From Elusimicrobiota bacterium (lineage in GTDB: Bacteria > Elusimicrobiota > Elusimicrobia > UBA1565), in assembly GCA_016196755.1 (NCBI GenBank), contig JACPXC010000007.1:186001-250000 (forward strand): a stretch of 64,000 nt of DNA, given 5' to 3'. The notes under the pieces were generated by a model. That model ran no database searches. It had not been told where the DNA came from and saw only the letters and a list, made by a program, of their open reading frames with translations. Both the position numbers and the translations under genes were made by a program. Positions 1-7,240 of this stretch are shown here, piece by piece; the first letter of the stretch is position 1; every line of letters starts with the position of its first letter.

Positions 1-436
1 GGAGGTTCACGATCCCGGCCCACACGGCCGCGAAGCTGCCCGGGGCGCGGGTCAGGGCGTCGTGGACCTCGGGGGTCGAGCCGTGGATCGAGAGCGCGAA
101 CTCGTCGGCCCCGGCCGCGGCGATGAGGCGGCAGTAGGCGGGGTCGGAGAAGCGCCGGCCGTTGGACTGGACCTGCACGCGCCGGTAGCCTAAGAACCGA
201 GCCAGGCGGATGAGCTCGGGCAGATAGGGGTACAGCGTCGGCTCGCCCCCGGTCAGCACGACGGAATCGGCGCGCCGCCGTCCCGCGCGCAGCGCTCGGC
301 CCAACTCGACCGGGGTCACGGGAGCGGGGAAGCGCCGCCGCAGGTCTCCCTGCACGCAGAACCGGCACTGGCGCTCGCAAGCGTAGCCCAGCTTGAGGTC
401 GACCTTCGTCGGCGGGCGGCTAGGTGCCGCTGCCAT
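1..436 (-). CDS. Radical SAM protein, HxsC-like by context (3' part off the window edge)
   Basis: Reading the minus strand from the ATG at 436 gives a radical SAM N-terminus with the cluster motif C-E-R-Q-C-R-F-C (CxxxCxxC) at about residues 17-24, followed by a TGGEPTL segment typical of the SAM-binding strand. The remaining ~145 codons stay open to position 1, so the C-terminus is missing. The start overlaps the last 17 bases of the repeat-peptide gene, so the two are probably translationally coupled. This frame is absent from the ORF track because it is truncated. Hxs loci normally carry two radical SAM enzymes (HxsB and HxsC), and position suggests this is the second. It could also be a generic radical SAM modifying enzyme. 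Function on the HGS peptide is inferred. Confidence 0.75.
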   Translation of the reverse strand, partial: MAAAPSRPPTKVDLKLGYACERQCRFCVQGDLRRRFPAPVTPVELGRALRAGRRRADSVVLTGGEPTLYPYLPELIRLARFLGYRRVQVQSNGRRFSDPAYCRLIAAAGADEFALSIHGSTPEVHDALTRAPGSFAAVWAGIVNL

Positions 437-743
437 GCGAGCCGTGGGAGCCGTGCGAGCCGTGGGAGCCGTGCGAGCCGTGCGAGCCGTGCGAGCCGTG
501 GCTCGTGTGCCAACCCTTGCCTCCTGAGTTGTGGAAATAGTTGTTGTGCTGGGCCGGCGCCGGCTCCGCGATGGCCAGCGCGGCGCCCAGCAAGCCCAAT
601 CCCGCCGCCGTCTTCACCACGTCGATCGGCACCATGCTGCCCTGCTCGCTGGAAAGGAACACAGCCGCGTCGCGCGCGGCGCGGCGCGCCACCTCGACGA
701 AGGCTCCGCGTATCCCGGGACGGCGCGGCGGCTTGCGGGCCAT
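420..743 (-). CDS. His-Xaa-Ser repeat precursor peptide (HxsA-like)
   Basis: This 107-residue protein has an Arg-rich N-terminus, a hydrophobic stretch around residues 45-63 and a C-terminus of one HTS and eight HGS triplets ending GSGT. His-Xaa-Ser repeats are the hallmark of the HxsA substrate family, which is encoded with radical SAM maturases HxsB/HxsC and the small protein HxsD. Three of those partners are recognisable here. I chose the ATG at 743, seven bases after the upstream radical SAM stop. The track start at 803 would overlap that gene. The hydrophobic segment could be a leader or signal for export, with the repeats as the modified core. The modification itself is unknown. Confidence 0.75.
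   Translation of the reverse strand: MARKPPRRPGIRGAFVEVARRAARDAAVFLSSEQGSMVPIDVVKTAAGLGLLGAALAIAEPAPAQHNNYFHNSGGKGWHTSHGSHGSHGSHGSHGSHGSHGSHGSGT
439..501. repeat. 9-bp tandem repeat encoding the HGS core
   Basis: Seven consecutive copies of GAGCCGTGN (last base G or C) are visible. They lie in frame with the repeat peptide and encode its Ser-His-Gly triplets. The near-identity at DNA level, beyond what the peptide requires, suggests expansion and contraction by slippage. The start codon of the next radical SAM gene lies at the distal edge of the array. Confidence 0.85.
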
Positions 744-750
744 GGACTCT

Positions 751-2862
751 CTAGGATAGGCGCGCTGGAGCGCCCGCGCCACCGCCGCGGTCACCCTCGT
801 CACTGACGGCCGTCAGGACGAACCAGGCTCCCAGGGCGCGCGGCGCGCGCGGCATACGCCAGCCGGCGGCGCGCAGCTCGGCAGCGAGCCGCGCCGGCTC
901 GAACCGCACGGCGCCGCCCGAGTCGAAGAGCGTGAGCCGCGACCCGTGCCGCGCGCCGCGCCGCAGGTCGGCGAAGAGCTCCCGCCGCTGGCCCTCCGCG
1001 AGGCTCCGGCAGACCTGCGATAAGACGACCCCGCCGTGGCCGCGGGCCCGGAACTCCGCCGCGTCGAGGTCTTGGGCGCCGAAGTGGCGGGCGCCGCGGC
1101 AGGGCTCGTCGGGCTCGGGCCCCGGCGGAAGCCAGTGCCAGCGCCGCGCCTCGGGCCAGAACGGCGCCTCGGCGGCCGCGGCGCGCTCGCTGCCGATCCA
1201 GAGGCCGTCGGCGGCGCCGGCGCCGGCCAGCGTGCCGACGAGGCGGTGGAAGCCCGCGCTGGCCGTCAGTTCCCGCCAGAGCACGTCGCGGCGCTCCGCC
1301 TCCAGGTCGGCCGCGAAGGACGGCCAGAGCTCCGAAGCCGCGGCCTCCTCGAGGCGGCGGCGTACGTAGTCCGCGAGCAGGCGCAAAAGCGCCGCGTCGC
1401 GCGCGCCGGCCGGCATGCCGCCCCACGGCTCTTCCTCGAAGGTCAGAAACCCCAGCAGGTCCCGCCTCGCGCGCTCATGGATGGGCCCGAGCTCGAAGGG
1501 CGTCCCCGCCAGAAAGCGCGCGAACCCGGTGAAGGCGCCCAGGCGCGCGCCCGGCCCGCGCCCGGCAAGGGCCGCGCCCAGCCGCCGCAGGACCCGGTAG
1601 CAGGGGCCGTGGCGCTGGAACGTGAAGAGCTGGAACGCCAGTTGGTCGGCCTCGGCCAGCGCCGCGGCCGTGAAGCCGGGGGTCTCCAGCACGCGGTACG
1701 GCGGCTCCGGCGAGACGCTCAGGCCGAACGCGGACGGGTCGCGGCCCATCTCCGAGCCCGGCAGGGCCAGGGCCGGGAACAGCATCAACGTGTCGGGCTC
1801 GAGCGAGAGCGCGTACTCGAGCGAGCCGGCGAAGCCTTCCGGGTCGTCGCCCGGGAGGCCGTAGATGAGCTGGAGGTTGAGCCGCGCCCGCGGCGCCAGA
1901 CGCCGGAACGCCGCGGCCCGCTCGCTGATGCTCTCTCCGTCGAAGAAGCGCGAGACGGCGGCCAGGGCCTTGGGGTTCGACGACTGCAGGCCGACGCAGA
2001 CCGTGAACTGCGGCGCGTCGAGGGCGCGCAAGGCGTCGTCGTCGAGGCGCGGGAGGTAGGTATGCACCTCGAAGGCGCACGGGGAGTCCCCGGCCGCGCG
2101 CCGCCAGGCGCGCGCCAGGCGCGCCCCGCGCCGCGGCTCGAGGAAGAGGTCGGAGTCGGCGACGAATACCCGCGCGCCCGGCAGGCGCTCGAGGAGCAGG
2201 CGCATGTCGCGCTCGGCGCGCGCCTCGCTGAAGCGCCGAACGCGCTGCTTGTTCTGCCAGTCGCAGTACTTGCAGTCGAACGGGCAGCCTCGCGAGGCCT
2301 CGAAGCATACGTGGGGCCGCCCGGGCAGGGGCAAGAGTCCCGTCTCATAGGGGGACGGCAGAGCGTCGAGGTCGACGCGCGCCGGCCGGGCCGGCCCCAG
2401 GCGGCAGCCGCCGGCCTCCCGCCAGGCCAGGCCGGCGAGGCCCTCGGGGTCGCGTCCGTCGGCCAGCGCCTCGAGCAGCTCCGCGAAGGTCTCCTCGGCC
2501 TCCCCGACCGCCAGCCAATCGACCTCCGGCGCCCCGGCCAGCCACTCCAGCGGGCGGGCCGACGGCTCGGGCCCCCCGAAGACGACGCGCCCATCCGGGC
2601 GAGCCGCCTTGTACGCGGCGCTCAGGCGGCGCGCGAACGCGACGTTCCACAGGTAGCAGGAGACCCCCAGGAGCCCGGCCGAAGCGGCCAGCGTCCTCCC
2701 GGCGTCCTCCGGGTCGTCGCGCGTCGTCAGGGCGTGGAGCTCGATGCGGGCGCGATCGCGCAAGCCGGGCCGCGCGTCGGCCGCCGCCTTGAGCATCCCC
2801 GGCGCCAGGGTGGCCTCGTACTGACAGTGGCGGATGCCGACCAGGGCGACGCTCAGGGTCAA
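751..2862 (-). CDS. B12-binding-type radical SAM protein, ~703 aa
   Basis: The first ~180 residues look like the Rossmann-type cobalamin-binding half of B12 radical SAM enzymes (VALVGIRHCQY at the start, VVFGGPEPSA near residue 105), but I see no DxHxxG base-off motif. The radical SAM domain follows, with CPFDCKYC (CxxxCxxC) near residue 205. The C-terminal ~350 residues match nothing I recognise. The TTG start at 2862 is two bases past the upstream stop, and the coding sequence opens TLSVALVG. The track's longer 1078-aa frame is a read-through. It sits between the secreted protein and the HGS peptide and so may modify the peptide. Such an enzyme is not a standard Hxs member as far as I know. 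Confidence 0.75.
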   Translation of the reverse strand: MTLSVALVGIRHCQYEATLAPGMLKAAADARPGLRDRARIELHALTTRDDPEDAGRTLAASAGLLGVSCYLWNVAFARRLSAAYKAARPDGRVVFGGPEPSARPLEWLAGAPEVDWLAVGEAEETFAELLEALADGRDPEGLAGLAWREAGGCRLGPARPARVDLDALPSPYETGLLPLPGRPHVCFEASRGCPFDCKYCDWQNKQRVRRFSEARAERDMRLLLERLPGARVFVADSDLFLEPRRGARLARAWRRAAGDSPCAFEVHTYLPRLDDDALRALDAPQFTVCVGLQSSNPKALAAVSRFFDGESISERAAAFRRLAPRARLNLQLIYGLPGDDPEGFAGSLEYALSLEPDTLMLFPALALPGSEMGRDPSAFGLSVSPEPPYRVLETPGFTAAALAEADQLAFQLFTFQRHGPCYRVLRRLGAALAGRGPGARLGAFTGFARFLAGTPFELGPIHERARRDLLGFLTFEEEPWGGMPAGARDAALLRLLADYVRRRLEEAAASELWPSFAADLEAERRDVLWRELTASAGFHRLVGTLAGAGAADGLWIGSERAAAAEAPFWPEARRWHWLPPGPEPDEPCRGARHFGAQDLDAAEFRARGHGGVVLSQVCRSLAEGQRRELFADLRRGARHGSRLTLFDSGGAVRFEPARLAAELRAAGWRMPRAPRALGAWFVLTAVSDEGDRGGGAGAPARLS

Positions 2863-2864
2863 GG

Positions 2865-3686
2865 CTAGTCGCCGCCCTGTCCGGGGGCAAAGCGGCCGGC
2901 GCAGACCATGGCCTGCCAGTCGGCGCGGACCGCCTCGCAGGCGGAGGCGGGTTCCTTCGAGGCCAGCGCCCGGCACAGGCCGCCGTAGCGGTCGGAGCCG
3001 GGGCAGAGCTTGGGGTCGCGCGCCCGCATGGCCGCGGACAGGCGGCCGTAGGTCTCGCAGGCCTTGCGGCCCAGCGGGAGTCCCTTCTGGACGCAGGCGG
3101 CCTCGCCCGGAATCCCGACCGCGCGGCAGAGCGCCGCCGCCGCTTGGCGCTGGCGGGCCTCCTTGGCGGCGTCGCCGGCCTCCCGCTCGAGCCGCTCGCA
3201 GGGCGCCGGCGCTCCGTCGAGCAGGAGCGCCACCGCGCGCCGGCAGACCGCCGGCGCGTCGACGCCCTTGAGGGCGGCCGGGCGGCCGAGCTCGTGCCAG
3301 CGCGCGCAGGCCGCCTCGGCGCGCCCGGCGTCGCGCGCGCGCAGCGCGTCGTAGAGGGTCAGCAGCTGGTGCTCGAGGCGGCAGTCCGCGGCCAGGAGGC
3401 TCGCCGCGGGAAAGCGCGGGACCCCGGCCAGGGCGTCGCACTCCCGCTCGGAGCCGGCGGCGAACGCCCGGCATTGGACGGCGGCGGCGAGCAGGTCCAC
3501 CGAGCGCTGCGCCTCGCTCTCCGGGGTCCCCCAGCCGTCGGCTCCGGCGGCGAGCAGACGCTCGAAGGCCGCCGGGGCCAGGCAGTCCGAGCGCCGCTCG
3601 AGCCGCAGGCCCTTGCTCGGGCCGGGCTGAGACGGCGCGGCCGCGGCGCCGGAACCCAAGAGCAGAACGGCGAGCAGGGCGGCCAC
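2865..3686 (-). CDS. Secreted Cys-rich protein of unknown function in the Hxs locus
   Basis: About 273 residues with a hydrophobic N-terminal segment (ALLAVLLLGSGAAAA) that looks like a signal peptide. The mature part contains more than ten Cys residues spread through Ala/Arg-rich helical sequence, which would suit periplasmic disulfides. I recognise no family. A GTG at 3686 lies just past the HxsB stop and has a GGAG 11 bases upstream. The alternative TTG at 3740 adds a basic n-region (MGRLRRALRPG) and would overlap hxsB by 52 bases; it would make a more orthodox signal peptide, so the start is uncertain. Its place between two radical SAM genes suggests a role in the same pathway. Confidence 0.65.
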   Translation of the reverse strand: MAALLAVLLLGSGAAAAPSQPGPSKGLRLERRSDCLAPAAFERLLAAGADGWGTPESEAQRSVDLLAAAVQCRAFAAGSERECDALAGVPRFPAASLLAADCRLEHQLLTLYDALRARDAGRAEAACARWHELGRPAALKGVDAPAVCRRAVALLLDGAPAPCERLEREAGDAAKEARQRQAAAALCRAVGIPGEAACVQKGLPLGRKACETYGRLSAAMRARDPKLCPGSDRYGGLCRALASKEPASACEAVRADWQAMVCAGRFAPGQGGD

Positions 3687-3688
3687 GG

Positions 3689-5149
3689 CTACCCGCGCTC
3701 CGCGCAGGCCGGGCCGCAGGGCGCGGCGGAGTCGGCCCAACGCTCGAGCACCGGCCGGTCCCGCTCGTCCTGCAGGCGCTTAAACAGCAGGTCGAAGAGT
3801 CCTTTGAGGACGATGCAGCGTCCGTTGGTCCCCATGCGCCCCCAGATGGTGTCCTGCGCGGCATAGTTGTAGACCGGGCAGACGCCGCAGAAAGGCCGAT
3901 AGGCGCAGCCCGCGCAGACCGGCTGCTCCTCCAGGTTGGAGGCCACGGCGCAGGCCCGGACGGTGGGATGGCGCACCGCGTCCTCATAGGAGCCGCCGCG
4001 GACGTCGCCGATGCGAAACAGCGGGTCGCCTTCCTCGGCCAGCAGGCGGCCCTCGTCGCAGGTGTAGACGCCGCCGTCGTGGTCGTAGGCGAGCTGCCCG
4101 AAGGCCGCCCCGCAGGGCGAGCGCAGGTCGGTGAAGCCGGGGTCCGCGTTGCGCAGGACCTTGGTCAGGAGCATGGCGGCCATGCGCTCGCGCATCGGGC
4201 GGCCGGCGCGCTCGAGCTCGAGGCAGCGCGCCAAGAGCCGCGCGTAGAAGGCCAGATAGGCCTCCGGCTCGTAGCCCACCGCCGCCCAGGCCTTGCGCGC
4301 CGCCCCCAGCGGCGTGAGCGGCCGGGCGAAGATGCTGTCTAATCCCAATCGGGCGTATTCGTCGACCACCGCCTCGGGCTCGGCCAGCGAGGCCCGCGTA
4401 GCGGTCAGGATCGCGTTGGGGCGCGGGTAGCGCCGATCCGCGGCGTCCGGGTAGTCGCGCGCGATGCGCCCCAGCCAGCGCTCCACGAGCGCGTGGGAGC
4501 TGCCGCCCGAGAACGGACGGTTGCGGTCATGGAGCGCGGCCGGGCCGTCGAGCGAGGTGCACAGGCCGACCCCGTTTTCCATGAGGAACTCAAGCTTCGC
4601 GTCGTCGAGCAGCGTCATGTTCGTGACCACGGCCAGGCGCAGGGCGCGGCCGGCCGCCGCCGCCAGCTCCCGTCCGCGCCGCACGGCGAAGACCAGCGCC
4701 TCCCAGTTGAGCAGCGGCTCGCCGCCTTGGAACTCGAGGGTCAGCTCCTCCGCCGGGCCGCGAAAAGCGAACTCCACGACCTTGCCCGCGGTCTCCAAGC
4801 TCATGTCCCGCCCCGCGCCGCGGCGCGCGCCCGAGCCGGCCTGGCAGTAGCCGCAGGCCTGGTTGCAGCGCGAGGTGAGGACCATGACGTGCAGGCGCGG
4901 TCCGCTCCACAGGAAGGCGTTCTGACGCCGGTAGCGCTCGGCCAGGCCCGCGAAGTCAAGACGCTCGCGCAGGAAGCCCTTGGCCTCGAGCTCCGTCCAC
5001 CAGGCCGCGCCGCGCCGGGGCGCGCTCGACAAGAACGAGGCGTACTCGGAGCCGCGCAGGACGGCGTGGTGGCCCCAGTCGTTGGTCAGGAGCCAGCGGC
5101 GCCCTAGGCGGCGCGCGTAGCACGGACCGGCGTGCTCAGGGAGCTCCAC
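3689..5149 (-). CDS. hxsB: His-Xaa-Ser system radical SAM maturase HxsB
   Basis: This 486-residue radical SAM protein has CNQACGYC (CxxxCxxC) near residue 95, a GGEPLL strand, and a C-terminal Cys-rich SPASM-like region (CAGCAYRPFCGVCP) that would bind auxiliary Fe-S clusters. This domain order, and the CGVCPVYNY element near the end, fit HxsB. The GTG at 5149 is chosen because GGAGGAGC lies directly in front. It overlaps the end of hxsD by 14 bases, and the longer track start runs through hxsD out of frame. The likely role is peptide modification through SAM radical chemistry on the HGS-repeat peptide. The chemistry is not established by the sequence. Confidence 0.8.
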   Translation of the reverse strand: MELPEHAGPCYARRLGRRWLLTNDWGHHAVLRGSEYASFLSSAPRRGAAWWTELEAKGFLRERLDFAGLAERYRRQNAFLWSGPRLHVMVLTSRCNQACGYCQAGSGARRGAGRDMSLETAGKVVEFAFRGPAEELTLEFQGGEPLLNWEALVFAVRRGRELAAAAGRALRLAVVTNMTLLDDAKLEFLMENGVGLCTSLDGPAALHDRNRPFSGGSSHALVERWLGRIARDYPDAADRRYPRPNAILTATRASLAEPEAVVDEYARLGLDSIFARPLTPLGAARKAWAAVGYEPEAYLAFYARLLARCLELERAGRPMRERMAAMLLTKVLRNADPGFTDLRSPCGAAFGQLAYDHDGGVYTCDEGRLLAEEGDPLFRIGDVRGGSYEDAVRHPTVRACAVASNLEEQPVCAGCAYRPFCGVCPVYNYAAQDTIWGRMGTNGRCIVLKGLFDLLFKRLQDERDRPVLERWADSAAPCGPACAERG

Positions 5150-5579
5150 GCTCCTCCGTCTTGGAGCCGTCGGCGTCGAAGCCCGCGGCCTTCGCCGCCA
5201 ACTCGCCCTCCACCTCGGCGATGAGGCGGTCGACCTCGGCGTCCTCCTCGGGCGAGAGCGCCGGCGGCAGGTCGCGGCGCTCGCGTCCGGCCGACAGGAG
5301 CGCCTGCGTGACGATGTACTCGCGCAGGGCGCGATTGGCGGCGCCCGAGCGCCGCCGAAGCTCCTGGGCCGCCGCCTCATCGAGAAAGAGCGCTTCGAGC
5401 GTCGCGGCCTTGAGCCGCCCCCCCTCGGCGTTGGCCAGCCGCGCCTGCGTGCCGCCGCGGCCGTCAGGCCGCAGCCAGACGCGCATGCGCCGGGCCAGGA
5501 CGTGCGCGGCGCCGAGCACGGCGTCCGGATGGTAGATCTCGGAGTCGAGCGCGACGCGCACGCGCAGGGGCCTGGGCAT
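5136..5579 (-). CDS. hxsD: His-Xaa-Ser system protein HxsD
   Basis: A 147-residue soluble protein that opens with a beta-type segment (RVRVALDSEIYHPDAVLGAAHVLA) like that of HxsD proteins. It continues with a REYIVTQALL helix and a long acidic C-terminal helix. HxsD is a small conserved partner of the two radical SAM enzymes and may bind the substrate peptide; that role is a family-level guess. I start at the ATG at 5579, since the upstream GTG at 5588 adds only MCA. It is the first gene of the minus-strand locus and overlaps hxsB. A TATAGT box about 10 bases upstream could be its promoter. Confidence 0.65.
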   Translation of the reverse strand: MPRPLRVRVALDSEIYHPDAVLGAAHVLARRMRVWLRPDGRGGTQARLANAEGGRLKAATLEALFLDEAAAQELRRRSGAANRALREYIVTQALLSAGRERRDLPPALSPEEDAEVDRLIAEVEGELAAKAAGFDADGSKTEERGAP

Positions 5580-5620
5580 GGCGCACACTATAGATGCGTC
5601 CGGGCGCCTCGGAAAGGGAG

Positions 5621-5644
5621 CCCGTCATGGCGCGTCATGACGGG
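5621..5644 (-). terminator. Candidate hairpin terminator after the fibre-like gene
   Basis: CCCGTCAT and ATGACGGG form a perfect 8-bp inverted repeat around an 8-base loop, starting three bases past the stop of the gene ending at 5647. The following minus-strand sequence is only pyrimidine-rich (CTCCCTTTCC), not a T-tract, so intrinsic termination is plausible but unproven. Confidence 0.35.
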
Positions 5645-5646
5645 CG

Positions 5647-6411
5647 TCAGGGCGTCTCGATCTTGCAGCAGTGCATGTAGCCGCTAGTCGGGATAGCCCC
5701 CCCCGTGATGCGCCCGGGACCGGTGCCGAACCCGAGGACCGACCAGCCCTGGCCGGCGTTAGGGCAATAGGTGTTGGCGTTGCCGCCGACGACGTAGGCG
5801 TACCACACCGACCGGCACATCGAGCCCAGGTACTGGCTGTCGACGGTACCCACCAGGGTTCGCCCGCTCTGGGCGCCCACCACGAGGTCCCCGGCCTCGG
5901 AGTAGACTCCGTTGCGGTTCCAGGCGTCGCCGAGGCGCAGCCAGCCGCCCGTCTCGTTGCCCTGGACGTGGACGTTGGCCCCCGCCACCTTGACGCCGGT
6001 GGCGTAGATGCCGCTGGTGTCGGTGGTGCCGACGGCCATCATCCCGGCGGCCGGGTCGAAGACGATGTCGTTGCCGCCGCCCGCCAGATGCAGCTTGCGG
6101 ACCGGGCTGGCCGTGCCGATGCCGACGTTGCCCGAGGGGTTGATCACGACGTCCCCCGCTCCGGCCACGTGCAGCTTGGCCGTCGGCGCGCTGGTGCCGA
6201 TCCCGACATTGCCTCCGGAGTAGGCGAAGTAGGCGTCCTCGGTAGAGCGCAGCTGCTGGTAGACCCCGTAGGGGGACGGGTAGTAGGTGCTCAACGTCAG
6301 CTGCTCCGTCGACAGGATTCCCGGGGACAGGATGACGAGCAGAAGCGCCGCGGCGGCGACCGCCTCACGGCGGCCCAGGCGGATGTGGATCGTCAGCTCG
6401 CGACCGGCCAC
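5647..6411 (-). CDS. Secreted fibre/pilin-like surface protein with 'YYPSPYGVY' motif
   Basis: 254 residues. A basic N-terminus and one hydrophobic segment (residues 15-32) are followed by LTLSTYYPSPYGVYQQLR, a signature I associate with abundant surface proteins of Elusimicrobiota and relatives. Two repeats of the type GNVGIGT(S/A)xP..KLH(V/L)AG follow, as in phage tail fibres and adhesins. The C-terminal third has three Cys, two of them adjacent (HCCKIE). GTG start at 6411. It stands alone between the Hxs locus and the FNR-like gene, with hairpins on both sides. Cell-surface attachment is inferred from the repeats; no enzymatic domain is seen. Confidence 0.6.
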   Translation of the reverse strand: MAGRELTIHIRLGRREAVAAAALLLVILSPGILSTEQLTLSTYYPSPYGVYQQLRSTEDAYFAYSGGNVGIGTSAPTAKLHVAGAGDVVINPSGNVGIGTASPVRKLHLAGGGNDIVFDPAAGMMAVGTTDTSGIYATGVKVAGANVHVQGNETGGWLRLGDAWNRNGVYSEAGDLVVGAQSGRTLVGTVDSQYLGSMCRSVWYAYVVGGNANTYCPNAGQGWSVLGFGTGPGRITGGAIPTSGYMHCCKIETP

Positions 6412-6454
6412 ACCCCAGTGTAGGCCGGGGGCCGGAGCGGCCGCCAGGCGGCGC

Positions 6455-6472
6455 GTCAGGGACGCTCCTGAC
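6455..6472 (-). terminator. Inverted repeats between the FNR-like and fibre-like genes
   Basis: GTCAGG and CCTGAC pair around GACGCT just after the FNR-like stop. An adjoining 12-bp perfect palindrome, TGACCGCGGTCA (6469-6480), overlaps that stop. There is no T-tract. The pair could end transcription or be an operator for the fibre-like gene. Confidence 0.3.
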
Positions 6473-6477
6473 CGCGG

Positions 6478-7200
6478 TCAGGCCGCGCGGTCGTCGAGCT
6501 CGGCGCGCAGCCGGACCAGGTCGGGGATCTCGACGAAGCGCCCGCGCAGGCGGATGAGCTTGCGCTTGACGAGGCCCGCCAGGCCGCGGATGACGGTCTC
6601 CGGCGCTGCGCCGAGGTAGTCGGCCAACTCCTGGCGCGAGAACGGTAGCTCCACCCGCGCCGCGCCCTCGGCGGCGCCGGCCAGCCGCAGGAGGAACGCG
6701 CCGAGCCGCCCCCCCATGCGCTGCTGCGAGCGCTCGAGCAGGCGCCCCTCGAGCTCGGCCAGCTCGCCGGCCAGGCCGCGCAGGAGCGTGCGCAGGAGCG
6801 GAGGCGCCCCGGCTACCAGCGGGGTGAGCACCTCGGCCGGCAGGAAGCAGACCTCGACGTCGCTCATGGCCTCGGCGTCGTGGTCATGGACGCGCTCGCC
6901 GAGGAACGCGCGGTGTCCGAGCAGGTCGCCCGGCCCGGCCAGGCGCAGGATCTGCTCGCGCCCGCCGGCCCCGACCCGATAGAGCTTGACGAGGCCCGAG
7001 GACACGCAGTGCACGCCGAGGGCGCGGGCGCCGGCCTGGAACAGGATCTGCCCGCGCGGGTAGCGCCCGACCGATTTCGAGCGGTCGAGTCCGGCCAGCG
7101 CCTCCGGGCTCAGGCCGCAGAAGGGGCCGTGGCCGGCGGCCGCGCAGTCCTTGCAGGCCGGCTGAAAGCCCAGACGGGGGATCCGGATCCGCTTCTCCAT
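6478..7200 (-). CDS. Crp/Fnr-family regulator, probably Fe-S or redox sensing
   Basis: 240 residues with a cyclic-nucleotide-type beta barrel (about 35-145), a dimerisation helix and a C-terminal winged helix (FSRQELADYLGAAPETVIRGL near residue 195). The N-terminus has C-K-D-C-x8-C, resembling the cluster-binding Cys group of FNR, with further Cys at CVSS and EVCF as candidate fourth ligands. This suggests oxygen or NO sensing. Spacing differs from E. coli FNR, so cluster binding is inferred. The ATG at 7200 is preceded by GGATAGGGAG. The sigma-54-like element is only 15 bases upstream, and the gene follows directly behind the Nap/complex III operon, which it could regulate. Confidence 0.85.
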   Translation of the reverse strand: MEKRIRIPRLGFQPACKDCAAAGHGPFCGLSPEALAGLDRSKSVGRYPRGQILFQAGARALGVHCVSSGLVKLYRVGAGGREQILRLAGPGDLLGHRAFLGERVHDHDAEAMSDVEVCFLPAEVLTPLVAGAPPLLRTLLRGLAGELAELEGRLLERSQQRMGGRLGAFLLRLAGAAEGAARVELPFSRQELADYLGAAPETVIRGLAGLVKRKLIRLRGRFVEIPDLVRLRAELDDRAA

Positions 7201-7215
7201 CTCCCTATCCTTTAG

Positions 7216-7229
7216 GCAACGCTCTTGCC
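7216..7229 (-). promoter_or_regulatory. Sigma-54-type -24/-12 element upstream of the FNR-like gene
   Basis: Minus strand GGCAAGAGCGTTGC keeps GG-N10-GC. Predicted +1 would be about 7204, only four bases before the ATG, so the transcript would be nearly leaderless unless the element acts otherwise. Confidence 0.6.
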
Positions 7230-7240
7230 GCCGGCGCGGC

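Noticed and set aside
439-501. Short regular repeats considered as a CRISPR array
   Set aside because: Nine-base head-to-tail units without spacers, in frame with the HGS peptide.
1036-2868. 610-aa plus-strand ORF
   Set aside because: Antisense shadow of the B12-type radical SAM gene; no domain signal.
7216-7229. Reading the GGCAA-N5-TTGC elements as CRP/FNR operators
   Set aside because: They lack TTGAT-N4-ATCAA or TGTGA-N6-TCACA; the GG-N10-GC spacing and a nearby sigma-54 gene fit better, though an operator role is not fully excluded.
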